A stretch of DNA of 64,000 nucleotides from Cephalopachus bancanus (lineage: Eukaryota > Chordata > Mammalia > Primates > Tarsiidae): positions 5,185,001-5,249,000 of the forward strand of contig JAPVLO010000097.1 of the NCBI GenBank assembly GCA_027257055.1, given 5' to 3'. Below the pieces are notes generated by a model. It was not told the origin of the DNA. It saw only the letters and a list, made by a program, of their open reading frames with translations, and searched no databases. How positions within the stretch are numbered: position 1 is the first letter of the stretch; each line of letters opens with the position of its first letter. The translations under genes were made by a program, and so were the position numbers. Shown piece by piece: positions 23,256 through 36,460 of the stretch.

Positions 23256-24200
23256 ATGAAACAAAACCAAAGAAAGAAACAATATGGGTCTCACACAGAC
23301 CCCTGGGAGAATACAGATTACAGAATGCAAACAATAAAAAGCCCCCAGAATGACTGGTCTCAAACCACAAACTCAGATATTGAGATATTAATAGAGGGAA
23401 TAAATGGAAACGAAGAGAGACAAGAAGAATGAAGGAGTTAATAACTGAGATAGCAGCAAAGAAGAATACAGTGAATGAAAGAAACAAGAAACTGATAGGC
23501 AAGGAAAGCAGAATTAACCAAGCAAAAGAAAGAATCTCAGAGCTTGAGTACCAAAATATGGAACTAACCCAAACTGTTAAAAACATAGAAAAGAAGCTTA
23601 AAAAGAGAGAATAAAACCTCCAGGAGATGAGTGATTATATCAAGAGGCCAAACCAAAGATTAATTAGAATCCCTGAGGCAGACAGAGAGACAGAAACCAC
23701 TCTGGAACAAACATTCCATAAATTATTCAAGAAAACTTCCTCATCTCATCAGTGATGTGACCATTCAAACACAAGTGATTCAGAGAACCCCAAAAAGACA
23801 ACAAATAAGAATATTAATGCCCAGACACATGGTAATTTGCCTACACAACTGGTTTAAAAGAAAGTATCCTACAGGCAACAAAAAAGAAAGGTGAGACTAC
23901 CTACTGGGGAAGACCAATCAGAATAGCAGCAGACTTATCTACAGAAACACTTAAGACTAAGAGAGATTTGAGTTCAGTCTTTAAACTTCCCAAAGATAAA
24001 CAATTTCAACCAAGAATTACCTACCCAGCTAAGCTGAGTTTCATTAGTGATGGAGAATTAAAATCCTTCCCAAACATTCAATCTCTAAGAGTTTATGCTG
24101 TGCCCAACAAGTTCTACAAGAAATACTTTAAAAATTATTAAACACAGGAGAAAGAAAAAAACTAAAAGAATGACAATGCTCTTCCCAAGAATGCAGGAAA
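23256..24200 (+). pseudogene. L1 ORF1 remnant
   Basis: The start ATG at 23256 gives MKQNQRKKQ-like sequence, matching the ORF1 starts of other L1s here. A coiled-coil segment is readable at 23429-23614 (INQAKERISELEYQNMELTQ, then TVKNIEKKLKK). The RRM and C-terminal domain follow with frameshifts: 'gcagacagagagacagaaac' near 23680, then 'caagaattacctacccagct' near 24010. A stop or frameshift roughly every 100 bases rules out an intact product. Confidence 0.75.
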
Positions 24201-24261
24201 AAGATGGAAAACACACATGTCAATCCAAAAACAAAACAAACAAACAAAAAAGACAAACAAA

Positions 24262-27200
24262 CAGCAGCTATCTCATCTCAATAATTAGACTGAATGTGAA
24301 TGGACTAAGTGCACCACTGAAAAGACACAGAATGGCAAATTGGATGAAATATCCTGATGCAGCAATACGTTGTTTCCACAGAGACTCATCTTACCAGGAA
24401 GGACACTCACAGACTTAAAGTAAGAGAATGGAAAACAAATTTTCAGGTGAACAGAACACAAAAGAAAGTAGAGGTCATGGTCTTAATATCAGACAAAATA
24501 CCATTTAAGCTATCAAAAACTGAAAAAAGACAAGGAGGGTCATACATAATGATAAAAGGTTCAATCCATCAACAAGAAATATCCATCCTAAATATACATG
24601 CCCCCAAAATAGGAGCACAAAGCAGCTTCTAGGTAAACTAAAAAAAGATATCAACTCTAACACTATCATAGCTGGGGACTTAAATATCCTCCCCCCACTA
24701 ACAACCCTAGACAGATCATCAAGAAAAAAGTCAACAGGGAGATCTTGAACCTCAATGTGATGCTTGACCAAATGGACCTAATTGATACCTACAGTACACT
24801 CTTCCCAACAACCATGGAATATACATTCTACTCAACAACACAAGAATTCCATAAGATTGAAATTCTACCATGCATTGTCTCATACCACAATGGAATAAAA
24901 ATAAATATCCACACCAACAAAATTCCCCCCAAACCCACAAAGACATGGACACTAAACATCCTGATGCTAAACAACTCCTGGGCGGTTGACACAGAAATCA
25001 AAACAGGGACTAAAAAATACCTAGATACAAATGAAAACAAACAAACATCTTACCAAAATCGCTGGGATGCCAAGAAAACAGTAATAAGAGGGGAATTAAT
25101 ATCTTTAAGAACACACATGAAGAAAATGGAAAGATCACAAGTTAACAACCTAACAAATCACCTAAGAAGGCTAGAAAAGTAAGACCATCAAAAACCTAAC
25201 TTCAGCAGAAGAATCCAGATCACCAAAATAAAGGCCCAAATTTGGGAAGTACAAAAAAAAAAAAAAAAAAAGATAAATGAAACCAAAAGCTGGTTCTTTG
25301 AAAGGATAAAAAAGCATGATGGATCCCAACTAGAATGACCAAGAAAAAACCCAGATAAACACAATCAGAAATGCAAAAGTTCAAGTCACAACTGACCCCA
25401 AAGAAATACTAAAGATTATCAGAGATTACTATGTAAAACTGTATGGAAACAAACTCAAAAACCTAAATGAAATGGAGGACTTTCTTATATCACACAACCT
25501 CTCCAGATTGAAACAAAGAAATCTAGACCCTAAATTGACCAATAACAATCCAGGAAATCAACTTCGTCAGAAGAAAACTATCTACAAAAAAAAAAAATCC
25601 CTGGCAAGGTGGCTTTCCAGCAGAATTCTACAAAATATACAAGGAGGAGCTCACATCAATCCTATTGAAAGTATTCCAGGCAATCATGAAAGATGGAACC
25701 CTCCCCATGTCATTTTATGAAGCTAACAGCATGTTGATACCCAAACCGGGTAAAGGTCCAACAAAGAAAGATAACTGTATGCCAATATTCTTGATGAACA
25801 TAGATGCTAAAATTCTCAACAAGATTCTAGCAAACTGGATCCAACAACACATCTCAAAAATTATTCTTCTTGACCAAGTAGGCTTCATCCCTGGGATGCA
25901 GAACTGGGTCAACATCCACAAGACCAAACATGTAACTAAATACATCAACAGATGTAAAGACAAAAACCACATGATTATATCATTAGATGCAGAAAAGGCT
26001 TTCAATAAAATCCAGCACCCCTTCTTGATAAAAACTCTCGAACATCTAGGCATAGATAAAACATACCTCAAAATACTAAGAGTCACCTATGAGAAACCCA
26101 CAGTCAGCATGCTGCTAAAAAGACAGAAATTGGAACCATTTCCCCTGAAAACTGGAACAGGACTCACCCCTCCTGTTCAACATAGTTTTGGAAGTCTTAC
26201 CTAGAGCAATCAGACAAGAGAAGGAAATATCCACACTCACCCCTCCTGTTTGACATAGTTTTGGAAGTCTTATCTAAAGCAATCAGACAAGAGAAGGAAA
26301 TCAGGGGTATCCAAATAGGAAAAGAGGAAGTCAATTTATCCCTCTTTGTATATGACATGATTCTATACTTTGAAAATCCAAGAGAATCTGTCAAAACCTC
26401 CTTGCACCGATAAAGGACTTTGGCAAAGTCTCAGAGTATAAAATAAATGTACAAATGACAGTGGAATTCTTGTACACTAACAATAAATAAACGTATACCC
26501 AACTAAAAAGCACAATCCTATTTACAATAGCCACACAAAAAAAGAAATACCTTGGTATCTTCCTAACCAGAGAAGTCAAAAACCGTTACGGCAAAAACTA
26601 GAAAACACTGCTCAGAGAAATCAAAGATGACACAAACAAATGGAAAATATTCCATGCTCATGAATTGGAAGAATCAACATTGTTAAGATGTCCATTCTAC
26701 CCAAGATAATCTACAGATTTAATACAATACCCTTTAAATTAACAGCAGCATTCTTCTCACACCTGGAAACGACAACACAGGAATTTATATGGAAACATAA
26801 ACAATCACAAGTAGCCAAAACAATCCTGGGGGGTGGGGCGCAGACAAAGAGGGAGGCATCACACTCCCAGACTTTTAGCTTTATTATAAAGCTACAATAA
26901 TCAAAGCAGCCTGGTATTGCTGCGAGAACAGACATATAGACTAATGGAACAGGATAGAGATTTTGGAAGCAAAACCTCAATTTTTCAAAAAACTCATCTT
27001 TGACAAAATCTCCACTAACAACCACTGGGGAGAGGTAAATGTACTTCAGTAAATGGTGCTGGGAAAATTGGCTGACTGCATGCAGAAGGTTAAAACAAGA
27101 ACCCTATCTATCACCATACCCAAAAATCAACTCTAAATGGATCAAAGACCTAAGTATAAAACCTCAAACTATAAGAACCTTAGAAAATGCAGGAGACACC

Positions 27201-28065
27201 TTATGGAAATTGGAACTGGCAACCAAATCCTGATCAAAACCCCAAGTGTCCATGCCATAAGAGATAAGATAGACAACTGGGACCTCATCAAACTGACAAG
27301 CTTTTTCAAAGCCAAGGAGACCATCAAGAGAGCAAGGAGACAGCCTACAGTCTGGGAAAAAATATTTGCCGCTTGTATATCTGACAAAGGACTAACATCT
27401 AGAATCTACAGATAACTCAAACATGACAAAAAGAAAAAAAACAATCAGCCTCATTACAAAGTGGGCAAAAATATGAATAGGCACTTCTCAAAAGAAGACA
27501 TACGAGCAGCCAACAGATACATGAAAAAATTCTCAGTCTCACTAGTCATCAAAGAAATTCAAATTGAAAATCACACTGAGATACCACGTAACTCCAGCCA
27601 GGATAGCCATCATCAATAACTCAAAAAACAACAGATGCTAGAGAGAACGCAGGGAAAAGAGAACACTTCTATCTGTTGGTGGGAGTATAAACTAGTACAA
27701 CCTCTGTGGAAAACAGTTTGACGGTTCCTAAATGATCTAAAAGTTAACCTTCCATATGACCCCATAATCCTCCTGCTGGGAATATACCCAGAGGAACTCA
27801 AATCACTATGTGAAAAAGATACCTGCACACCCATGTTTATTGCAGTATTATTCACAACAGCAAAAACATGGCACCTACCATGCTGCCCATCAAAATGGGA
27901 CTGGATAAAAGATATGTAGTACATATACATGATGGAATATGACACAGTCATAAAGGACAAAATTATGAATTTTACAGCAACTTGGATGGACTTAGAGTGT
28001 ATAATATTGAGGGATTTATCACAGAAACAAAGAACTAAGTATCACATGTTCTCACTCATAAGTAG
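24262..28065 (+). pseudogene. L1 ORF2 remnant (endonuclease, RT, C-terminal domain)
   Basis: Conserved blocks appear in order across broken frames. The endonuclease start SIIRLNVNGLSAPLKRHRM is at about 24270-24330. EN blocks follow at 24357-24632 and 24745-25182. The RT segment 25665-26204 contains [38 protein letters not shown] and [19 protein letters not shown]. The catalytic block near 26344-26356 reads VYDMI-like where FADDM is expected, so the paired aspartates are lost. A 70-base local duplication occurs near 26160-26290 ('ctcacccctcctgtt' appears twice). C-terminal blocks run to about 28065. Confidence 0.8.
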
Positions 28066-28237
28066 ACCTTGAACAATTATAGTAATACTATAAGACAGGG
28101 ATTGGCAGTAGTGAGAAGCTACTGAGGAGGGGGACACACCTCATCAACAAGGGTACTTGCATAATGAACATTTTTATACCTAACCCTGATTTGTACCCCA
28201 CATTTTTAAAATAAAAAATTTTTTTTAATTGAGAAAA

Positions 28238-28888
28238 TGATTAGTTTGGTGGGAAAAAATTATTTATTTTTTACTAGAAAAAAATATCAGAGTAAATTTT
28301 TTTTCTTTTGGATGGCCTTTTAGAGTTTTCAAATTACATACTAACCACTTGAGAATACACAATGCTATTCTCTCCGCCTACTTCCCACTCCCACACTTTG
28401 TCTTGGTTCTACTGTTGTTACCACTTGCTCCTAAATCAGGATTAGAGGCAAATAGAGTACATATGAAAGCTTCTGAGAGATCATAAGACCTTAACATACA
28501 TATTTAACCCCTCTGAACCCCTATTTATTTTTATGTATTTATGTATTATTTATCTTTGAAAAAGTAATAGCCAAATCTTATAGAATAACTTATTTCCTCC
28601 TCAATGACTCAGTCCACTGTAATATGGGTTAAAAGAGTTCTGAGATTATATGAAATAATAGCTTCTGACCAAGGAAGAAGTTTTCTAAATCCTTTTGTGT
28701 CTTGAAGTGGAAGAAAGAAAAACAGACCCCACAGAATATCTGTAGTTATCTCAGATGATCCCTGATAATGAATCCCACCATCATTACAAAGTTTCAGAAC
28801 ATAAACTAGGTAGGATAATGCTGTGAATGTGTTAATGGAGAATATTTACCTGAATAGACTGAGCTATATAGCACAGTGGGGGCTCAGC
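28238..28888. other. Single-copy sequence, no gene seen
   Basis: A+T-rich DNA between an L1 target site and a short L1 fragment. I find no coding signature or recognisable repeat. Confidence 0.5.
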
Positions 28889-29090
28889 AGATGACCTTCA
28901 CAGCAACTTGGATGAACTTAGAGTCTATAATACTGAGTGATCTGTCACAGAAATAAATAACTGAGTATCACATGTTGTCACTCATAAGCGGACCTTGAAA
29001 AATTATCGTAATACTATAAGAAAGGGATTGGCAGTAATGGGAAACTGCCAGGGGAGGGGATGGCAGGATTGGCAGTCTACAGTAATCTTG
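28889..29090 (+). mobile_element. L1 ORF2-end/3'UTR fragment
   Basis: It contains 'cacagcaacttggatgaac', 'gagtctataatactgagtg' and 'aaagggattggcagtaatgg'. These are the same blocks as the last ORF2 codons and start of the 3'UTR in neighbouring L1s. It lacks the poly(A) end, so it is an internal relic. Confidence 0.75.
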
Positions 29091-30795
29091 AGGAAATATG
29101 GATACTTGGCAAGCTGGGAAGCTGCTGGTACATGAAACACTTGAAAGCCCACAGGTAAGTACCTTTTCAAAGTTGGCAAGCATCAATGGATCATTAATTA
29201 TTCTCTTTACTTTTGTTTTTCTTCAACAAGCCATCTCAAATCTCATGAGGGAAACAGAGAGACAGGCTGGTTAGAATGGTCTCAGTTAGCTGAGGATTAA
29301 GAACAAAAGGGAAAGTAGAATTTGTGCAGTTTTCAATACATTGAGTAACTCTGTAGTTATCTCAAATTCCAAAGCACTTGAAAGGACTGAGGTTAAAATA
29401 GAACAGCAATTGTCTTGAGGGTGGTGACAGCAACCAGAATAGTCAGGGCCTACTATACTTGGCACTGAGAAGTGATGCCAAGTCTATTCATACACCTGAG
29501 AGAGATGTACTTCTTAAGTTATATTTCTCTAGGGAACCAAGCAAAGTTACAGAGGGAAAATATGCACCTGCTATAGGCATACTTAGGTTTGAAGACCTTT
29601 GCACCATAGTTTAGTTTCAACTTCAATTTACTGCAAGAGAGGAATTTACTTTGAAATAAAAAAAGATGAATGTAAATCTGTAATAACAACTGTTTCATTC
29701 ATTCATCGATTAATTAATTCATTATTTTGCTCTACTGAACAAGACCAAGAAATGATGTTATGGGAATGCAAACATGTAAAATATAAAGTACTCATCCTCA
29801 AGGAATTTACAAAAAGTAGAAACTAGGAGATGAAAGTGAATATTTGGGAAAGTGAAGACCTCCTAGAATAGAAAACTATTATATTCAGGCATTCTGTGGT
29901 TGAAAGAGGGAACCGTAGCTATGAGTCGTTAATACTTAGTATATCATCACAGCTCCTAGAGATTTTATAAGACTCTCTGCAGATTGAAGGTGGGATATTG
30001 GGTTATTGCACAAGGTGTATTTCATTCAATTCCAAAGTTTGAAGGTACTCTTTTGTTTCCTGAAGTAGGAGACATGATTCTCAACAAAACTTCAGCTTTT
30101 CATCACCTCAGAAAGGTGAATACAGTTGAAAGAATTTGATATTTATCTTTTTTGACACATCAACTATAAAAACACCATCTCTAGTTTGGGAGAGCATTCA
30201 TATAAATGAACAAAGCAGTTTACAACCTAGTGCTCAATCACAGCAGTGAAATGAAATCTATGACAGTCTTATACGATATATCTCATGTCTACTCACTTTT
30301 TCTTTCATAATTTGTAACTAATAGGTGATCTACTGCTAAATTTTATAAACATTCTTTGTATAACCCTTTCCTCTGTAGAAGTGATTTTGGGGGGAGATGC
30401 TGATTTTATAGCAAGACAAAATTGAAGGATTTTAACAAAATAATGAAGACATCTTTGGGCTAAAGTAATGAAACTAAATGCCAGAACAAAGGAATGAATG
30501 ATTGTTGGCAGATAAGATCAAAGTTGGGGTACCTGACAAGAAGAGCTTTCACAGACTTTAAGTAGAAGACTATCCATATGGTCTAGTTGGCAGCCAGTGA
30601 GGAACTTGAGTTCAAACCTAAAGTGACCAAAAATAATCTAGAAATTCAAATTATCGGTACTAGGGCAAACAGACTTCTAGTTCTGGGAATAAAACAGGTA
30701 TTAAGATTGACAACAAGATGTGTGTATTAAATTATTCTAAACTGACTTCTGTGATTAAAATGAATATCTCTGCCTATCTTTATTTAATTTGTATT
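29091..30795. other. Mostly single-copy sequence with a possible L2-like relic
   Basis: No gene is seen. The segment 29690-29830 ('tttcattcattcatcgatta' then 'catcctcaaggaatttaca') resembles the 3' region of ancient L2-type elements on +, with low certainty. The remainder is A+T-rich and unassigned. Confidence 0.4.
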
Positions 30796-30799
30796 TTTA

Positions 30800-31440
30800 A
30801 AGAATATTTGAAAGTCCTGAAACTAGAACAAATTTCTTAAAAGGAAATAATATGCGATATAATGAAAGAAAAACATTTCTGAATAAGAGGCCTAAACATA
30901 CATGTTGAAAATTGTTTGCATTATAGCTGGCAAGAAAAATGAAAAAAAAAAAAGAGAGAGAGAAGCCCATGCCTTGACATACTTTTCTAATTATGAGGAA
31001 AAGGGGAAAAAAATCTTCCAGTAAAAAAATCTGGAAAGATTTTTCCAAAGGAGCAAAATCTATTTGGTTTTATATGTACCTGCAGTTCGAGATATCAAGG
31101 GAAAAAAGAACTATAAAACTACAGGCTTGGAGAAAAAAGTTGTACCACAAAAAGTCTATATCCAGAAACTTTAGGTATGAAGGCAAAGACAACATTCCTA
31201 CAAGCAATTTTCCTGGAAAATTACTGTAAGACATATTGTAGCCAAAGGGAAAGTAAAAATTTAGAGTCACAGAATAAATGATTGGGACATTAAATTCATT
31301 AAAAATAAAATTAAGTTGAATACCAAAAGCAGTTCTTGTAAAATGCTAAACGTCTGAGATTATGTTTAACAAGTAATATGGGGAAATTATAAGAAAATTT
31401 AAATATTTCCTTAGTACCTAGATTTATATTAGCAGCATCA
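30800..31440 (+). mobile_element. Ancient LINE relic, HAL1-like (ORF1-only L1 relative)
   Basis: The stretch around 31100-31300 ('ctacaggcttggagaaaaaa', 'acagaataaatgattgggac') resembles the ORF1-derived part of HAL1, an old L1 relative. Frames are destroyed and no 3' tail is evident. Family assignment is from memory of the consensus style. Confidence 0.4.
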
Positions 31441-31485
31441 AAAAATTAGTTTGTACTTGACTTTTAGAGGAAAAAAATCATACTT

Positions 31486-31765
31486 GCCAGGCTCGGTGGT
31501 TCAGCCTATAATCCCGTGCTTTGGGAGGTCGAGCAGAGTGGATTGTCTGAGCCCGCAGGTTTGAGACCCGCCTGGACAACTTGGTGAGACCTCATCTCTA
31601 CAATAAATCAAAAAATTAGCCAGGCGTGGTAGCGCGTGCCTGTAGTTCCAGCTACTTGGAAGGCTGAGGCGGAAGGATCGCCGGAGCCCAGTAGGTCGAG
31701 GCTGTGGTGGCCAGTAGCGGCCACTGCACTCCAGTCTGGCGACAGAGTGAGACTCCAACTCAAAA
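31486..31765 (+). mobile_element. Alu SINE
   Basis: A sense Alu from 'gccaggctcggtggttcagc' to '...gactccaactcaaaa'. An exact target-site duplication 'aaaaaaatcatactt' lies at 31471-31485 and 31766-31780. Confidence 0.93.
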
Positions 31766-32017
31766 AAAAAAATCATACTTTTGAAGAATTTAAAGATACT
31801 ATCTCATAGAAGTTTTGAAAACCTAACAATATACATTTTTCAAAATCCTTAGGTGATAATGTGAGTCTCTAAAACAAACAAAAACCACAGTCCACATAAC
31901 AAAATAGGAAACATAAAATAATAAAAACAGTAAGCAAAAATGAAATTTCAGAATTAAGATTAGACATATCAAATACTATGTGAATAGTTTAAAACTTTAG
32001 AGGCAAAAAAAGAGAGG

Positions 32018-32555
32018 ATTCATTAGCCAGGGATCTCTAAAGAAACAGAAACCAATATGGGTTATAGTATAGCTGTATAGAAAGAGATTGATTATGAGAG
32101 ATTGCCTTATGTGATTATGAAGGCTAAGAAGTTCTGTGATTTTGAAGGCTAAGATGTTCCGTGATCTGCTGTCTGTGAGCTGCATGTTCCAGAAGTCTGG
32201 CGGTGCAGTTTTAGTCTAAGTCTGGAGGCCTGAAAACCAGGGCAGCCAGTGAAGTTAAGTCCCAGCCCAAGTCAGAAGTCCTGAGAACCAGTGTCTGAAG
32301 GGAGGAGTAGGTGAATGTCTCAGCTCCAGCAGAAAGCAAATTCACCCTTCCTCTTTTTTTTTTCCCCTATTGAGAACCTCAACAGATTAGATGATGCCCA
32401 TCTGTACTAGTAAGGATGAATCTTTTTTACTCTGTCTACCGATTAAAATGCTAATCTATTCCAGAAACATCTTTACAGACACGTCCAGAAGTAATGTTTT
32501 ACCTGCTACCTGGGTATTTCTTAGTTGAGTCAGGTTGATACATAAAACGAACCTT
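32018..32555 (+). mobile_element. Ancient L1 3'UTR-type repeat
   Basis: The sequence 'attagccagggatctctaaa' followed by 'gaaacagaaaccaatatggg', repeated '...aaggctaagaagttctgtg / aaggctaagatgttccgtg', and a closing 'agtcaggttgatacataaa' matches a widespread mammalian repeat found at the 3' ends of old L1ME-type elements. A short internal 30-base repeat is visible near 32115-32160. Subfamily not determined. Confidence 0.55.
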
Positions 32556-32825
32556 TTATAGAGTAAAAAAATAAATTCTAAACATAGAGTTTGAGGTCCT
32601 TACAGGAAATATAAATAATACTAAATAATGCAAAAACATTAACTATGTAAAAACAAGGAAAGGTTTATTCGCAAATATGAAGAGAAATACTAATTCATGG
32701 TTCGTTGGCTGGTGTCAGTCTGGATAAAAATAATTACTTTTAAGGAAATAACCAAGAATCTCTTCCCGTGAAGAACAACCTAATTGTTAGATAGGTCTGA
32801 AGTGTGAGAAGTCTATTTTCTTTGT

Positions 32826-33597
32826 AAGAATGCTTTGAACCTCACTAATCATCAGGGAGATGTAAATCAAAACCACACTGAGATACCACCTAACTCCAGT
32901 CAGAATGGCAATTATCAATAACTCAAAAAATAACAGTTGCTGGAGAGGGTGTGGCAGAAAGGGAACACTTCTACACTGTTGGTGGGAGTGCAAACTAGTG
33001 GAACCTCTGTGAAAAACAGTATGGCGATTCCTAAAAGCTCTAAATATTGACCTCCCATATGACCCCGCAATCCCCCTACTAGGAATATACCCTGAAGAAC
33101 TCAAATCACTCTATAGAAAAGATACCTGCACACATATGTTTATCACAGCATTGTTCACAATAGCAAGAACCTGGAAGCAACCATGCTGCCCATCAAAAGA
33201 GGACTGGATTTAAAAAATGTGGTACATATACACAATGGAATACTATGCAGCCATAAAAAAGAACAAAATCATGAATTTCACAGCAACCTGGATGGAACTC
33301 GAGTCTATAATACTGAGTGACCTCTCACAGAAACAAAGATCTGAGTATCACATGTTCTCACTAATATAGTGGACCTTGAACATCCAATGTAATACTATAA
33401 GAAAATGACTGACAGTGGTGGGAAACTATGCGGGGGAGGGGAAGGGAGATGGGATTAATGGTAGTAAATATCTGTCTGGGGATGGGGAGACACCTCTTAT
33501 CAACAAGGGTGCCTGAACGAAGCATATTTGTATACCTAACCCTTAACTGTACCCCACAATATCATAAAAAATATTGATTAAAAAAAAGAATGCTTTG
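32826..33597 (+). mobile_element. Short 5'-truncated L1 with target-site duplication
   Basis: The insert at 32838-33585 starts inside the ORF2 C-terminal region ('aacctcactaatcatcaggg'). It includes the Cys-rich block, ORF2 end, 3'UTR with a G-rich tract, and poly(A). The exact duplication 'aagaatgctttg' at 32826-32837 and 33586-33597 bounds it. A typical young, 748-bp truncated retrotransposition. Confidence 0.93.
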
Positions 33598-34458
33598 GGT
33601 AATACTTATTTTTTGAGTATAGTTGTAAATCAAGAAAATTCCAGATGTATCCTATTGACTGGACAGAAGCCTAGAACTGCTGAGAGCTAGTAAAAAAATG
33701 TCAGTTCATTTCATTCTGGTAATTTTTATATTCGAAGCATATGCATTTTCAAATTCCTATAAATGCATAAGTATTTGCATACCCACATACAAATACATAC
33801 ACACAATGCATTGGGCACCTCAATGTAAAAAAAAAATTATCCACCGTGAAATTTCTAACCTCATCATTTGCCTCACATTCATTCTTGTAAAAGCTACCCT
33901 CCCTAATTTAGATAGTCTAAATAAACTTTGACAGCTTTCCAAGTAATTTCTCTGTAGGGACAAGAATGACATGTTTTGTTTTTTTTTTTCTTCCTGGCTA
34001 TTTCTGCTTTTTAATATGAACAAATGATTAAAAGCAAAGTTGTTATCAACACAGAGATATTGAAAACCTAGTGACAACAAGAAGCTTTAATTATCTTTTT
34101 TAAAAGGGTTTATGGGTTAGATTATACATACAGGAATAGGTACATTTTTAATTGGAATTATTGCTATCATTCTAAAGCCACGGGAGCAGCAGCTTTGCTG
34201 AATAAGTGAATTTCATTTCTAAATGAACCAAATGGATCACATGGCTTGGTGCAACTGACCAGTAATTTCATCCTGAGGGAGGAGAAAGGACAAGAAACCA
34301 GAGAGAGAAAGGATGGGGGGGCAGGAAGAATAAACAATAAAGGATTGTAGGACTTTTAGTCACTAGGACAAAAACTCCCTGCCTACTTAATTTTCCAGAC
34401 CATTAGAGGGTGTGCTAGGACTTTTGAAAGTAAATTCTTATGTCTTTTAAGAAATCTC
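33598..34458. other. Single-copy sequence, no gene seen
   Basis: No coding or repeat signature beyond short A/T runs, for example an A run near 33827 and a T run near 33980. Confidence 0.5.
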
Positions 34459-34563
34459 TTCTCATGAGGATGAAATACTCTGTATTATAAATGAAGCTAT
34501 GTGACTGGTTTTAAGTAGCATGGTTTAAATTTATGCAATTGCATTGCCTGCATTTCGATAGTT
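34459..34563. repeat. 105-bp direct repeat, copy 1
   Basis: It matches 36378-36460 continued at 43079-43101 with about four mismatches. The second copy was later split by the L1 insertion at 36461. Copy 1 and copy 2 bracket about 1.8 kb of old L1. Confidence 0.85.
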
Positions 34564-34639
34564 TAAAAAAATATGTGATTGAATCTGATTGCTCACCAGT
34601 AATTTTGAGTCATCGTCACTGGCTGTGAACGAGGTTCAG

Positions 34640-36377
34640 TGTATTTAATCTATCAACCCCTTCCTCCACTCACTCCCACCCACTGACACATTTAATGGAC
34701 TAGAATGTATTCTTCCATATTTTCCCCCACACAGAGGGTTTTCATAGTTAATGGTCATTTTTTAAAAGTGATATATTGTACACATTTTCTGTTTCTTGCT
34801 TTTCCCACATGAAAATACCACTAGGAAATTTCTCAAAAACAAATGGCTGTAGCTCAAATTCATTCATTTTAATTGTTGTTCATATTCCCTGTGGTTACAC
34901 CAGAATTATTCAACCATTCTCCTTTGAGTGGTTTTACTTTCACTTGGGGTTTTCTTGCTCGAAGATTCATTACCAAGAACCAGACTGCTTGGCTCAAAAG
35001 GTATGCAATTATTAATTTTATGAAATATTGCTAGATTGATTTCCAGAAAGTGCCAACATTTCCCATTCCCACTGCACTGTTTTCTCATATTCCCACCTAA
35101 AATATGTATTGTTCCTCTTTTAAATATTTCTGTTTGATGAGTATAAAGAGGTTTCTAATTACTTTAGTTTGCACTCCCCTTTTAGTGACTGTAAGTTTTG
35201 TTTTATGTTTTTTGGCCATCAGGATTTCTTGTTGGTGAATAGCTCTTACTTCTCCACTGGTTTGCTTTTTCATTGTCAGCACAAGACATAACTTTGCATA
35301 TTTGAAATATTAGTCCTATGATTATCTGCTTTGTCATTTTTTCAAAATATGTTATTTATTTTGTTGACTTTGCTTTTGATATTTTCACTCTGTAGCTATA
35401 GTCATTTATATTTTTCTAGATCTTTTAGCTGAGTAAGAATATCTCTTTATTTTTCTTTCAAGATTTTTATTTTTTGCATTAAAAATTTATCTAGAAATTG
35501 TACTTATATGAATTCAAATTTTATTTTATTCCAGATGGGTGACCAACTATGCTAGTACCACTTATAATAGCTATTTTTGTACTTAATTGAAATATCACCT
35601 ATTTCATATTTTATATACAATAAATACATATAATATATGGATATCTGCATTGGGATTTTTAAGTTCAACTTTTATTATATATTTTAAATTTCATTAGATT
35701 TTATTTTAAATTTCATTAGATTATAATCACAGAAAGAGACCTGTAAAATATCAACTTTTGAAAAATTCTTAGAGTTTTTCTTTTTTGTGTGTGACCAAAT
35801 GTACAGATCTTATTCAGTGATGCTCAGTAAATAATCAAAAAATTATAAATTCTCCATTAGAGAGATTCAGATTCTCATTATGTTGCTATTAATCAAGTTT
35901 ACCAGTTGTATAAATCAATCCTTCTAGGTTTTCATTTATCTTTAATTTGTCAAGAAAGCTGTATTGAAATTTCTCAATATAGTACATTGCACTTTTATAA
36001 AGTCCTCCTTGCATTCTTCAATATTTCTTGTTTTCTATATTTAGATGTGATGCTATATGGAACATACCCATTTAGGACTCCTTAATAGGTATCTTTGTTG
36101 TTACACAATGTTCCCCTTTTTCTATATAATGCCTATAGTGCCTTTAATCTGAAATTCCACCTGTGTGATATTAATATTATCTGTTCTGCTTTCTTTTTTG
36201 TTTGTATTTGTTATGCTCAGTCTATCCTTTATACACAACCTTTCTTTATTATTTCATTTTATGTGAGTTTCAAATAAGCAGCATATACTTGAGTTTTGAC
36301 TTTAACCTTCCTAGAACCTGCTTTTGCATAGAAAAATTAACTCAGTTCATATTTAGTGTAATGTCTGATATTCTTGA
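34640..36377 (-). mobile_element. Ancient L1 (L1ME/L1MC-like) relic
   Basis: On + it reads as worn antisense ORF2. Examples are 'tgatttccagaaagtgccaa' with 'cattcccactgcactg' near 35040-35080, and 'gcagcatatacttgagtttt' near 36280. Divergence is high and no long frame survives. It is flanked by the 105-bp direct repeats, but no poly(T) start is evident. Confidence 0.6.
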
Positions 36378-36460
36378 TTCTCATGAGGATGAAATACTCT
36401 GTTTTATAAATGAAGTTATGTGACTGGTTTTAAGTAGCATGGTTTAAATTTATGCAATTG
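36378..36460. repeat. 105-bp direct repeat, copy 2 (left part)
   Basis: The left 83 bp of the second copy. It continues at 43079-43101 beyond the L1 insertion and its target-site duplication. Confidence 0.85.
36445..36460. repeat. Left target-site duplication of the 36461-43062 insertion
   Basis: 'taaatttatgcaattg' here is repeated exactly at 43063-43078. The uninterrupted target is preserved at 34530-34545, inside copy 1 of the direct repeat, which confirms the insertion borders. Confidence 0.92.

Larger units (their letters stand above)
21559..28219 (+). mobile_element. Full-length L1 LINE with an Alu in its 5'UTR
   Basis: It begins 'gcagtggcaagatggcgatgg', with a 5'UTR of about 1.4 kb (excluding the Alu) related to the 5'UTRs of the L1s at 8180-17344 and 36640-42714. 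ORF1 starts near 23256 and ORF2 near 24262. The 3'UTR ends in A-rich sequence near 28219. The flanks 'aattgagagaa' (21548-21558) and 'aattgagaaaa' (28227-28237) look like a target-site duplication with one mismatch. Many frame lesions show it is inactive. Confidence 0.88.

Noticed and set aside
29690..29830. Possible firm L2 or MIR assignment
   Set aside because: The phrases resemble L2-type consensus, but divergence is too high for an assignment by eye. It is kept only as a low-confidence note within the surrounding stretch.
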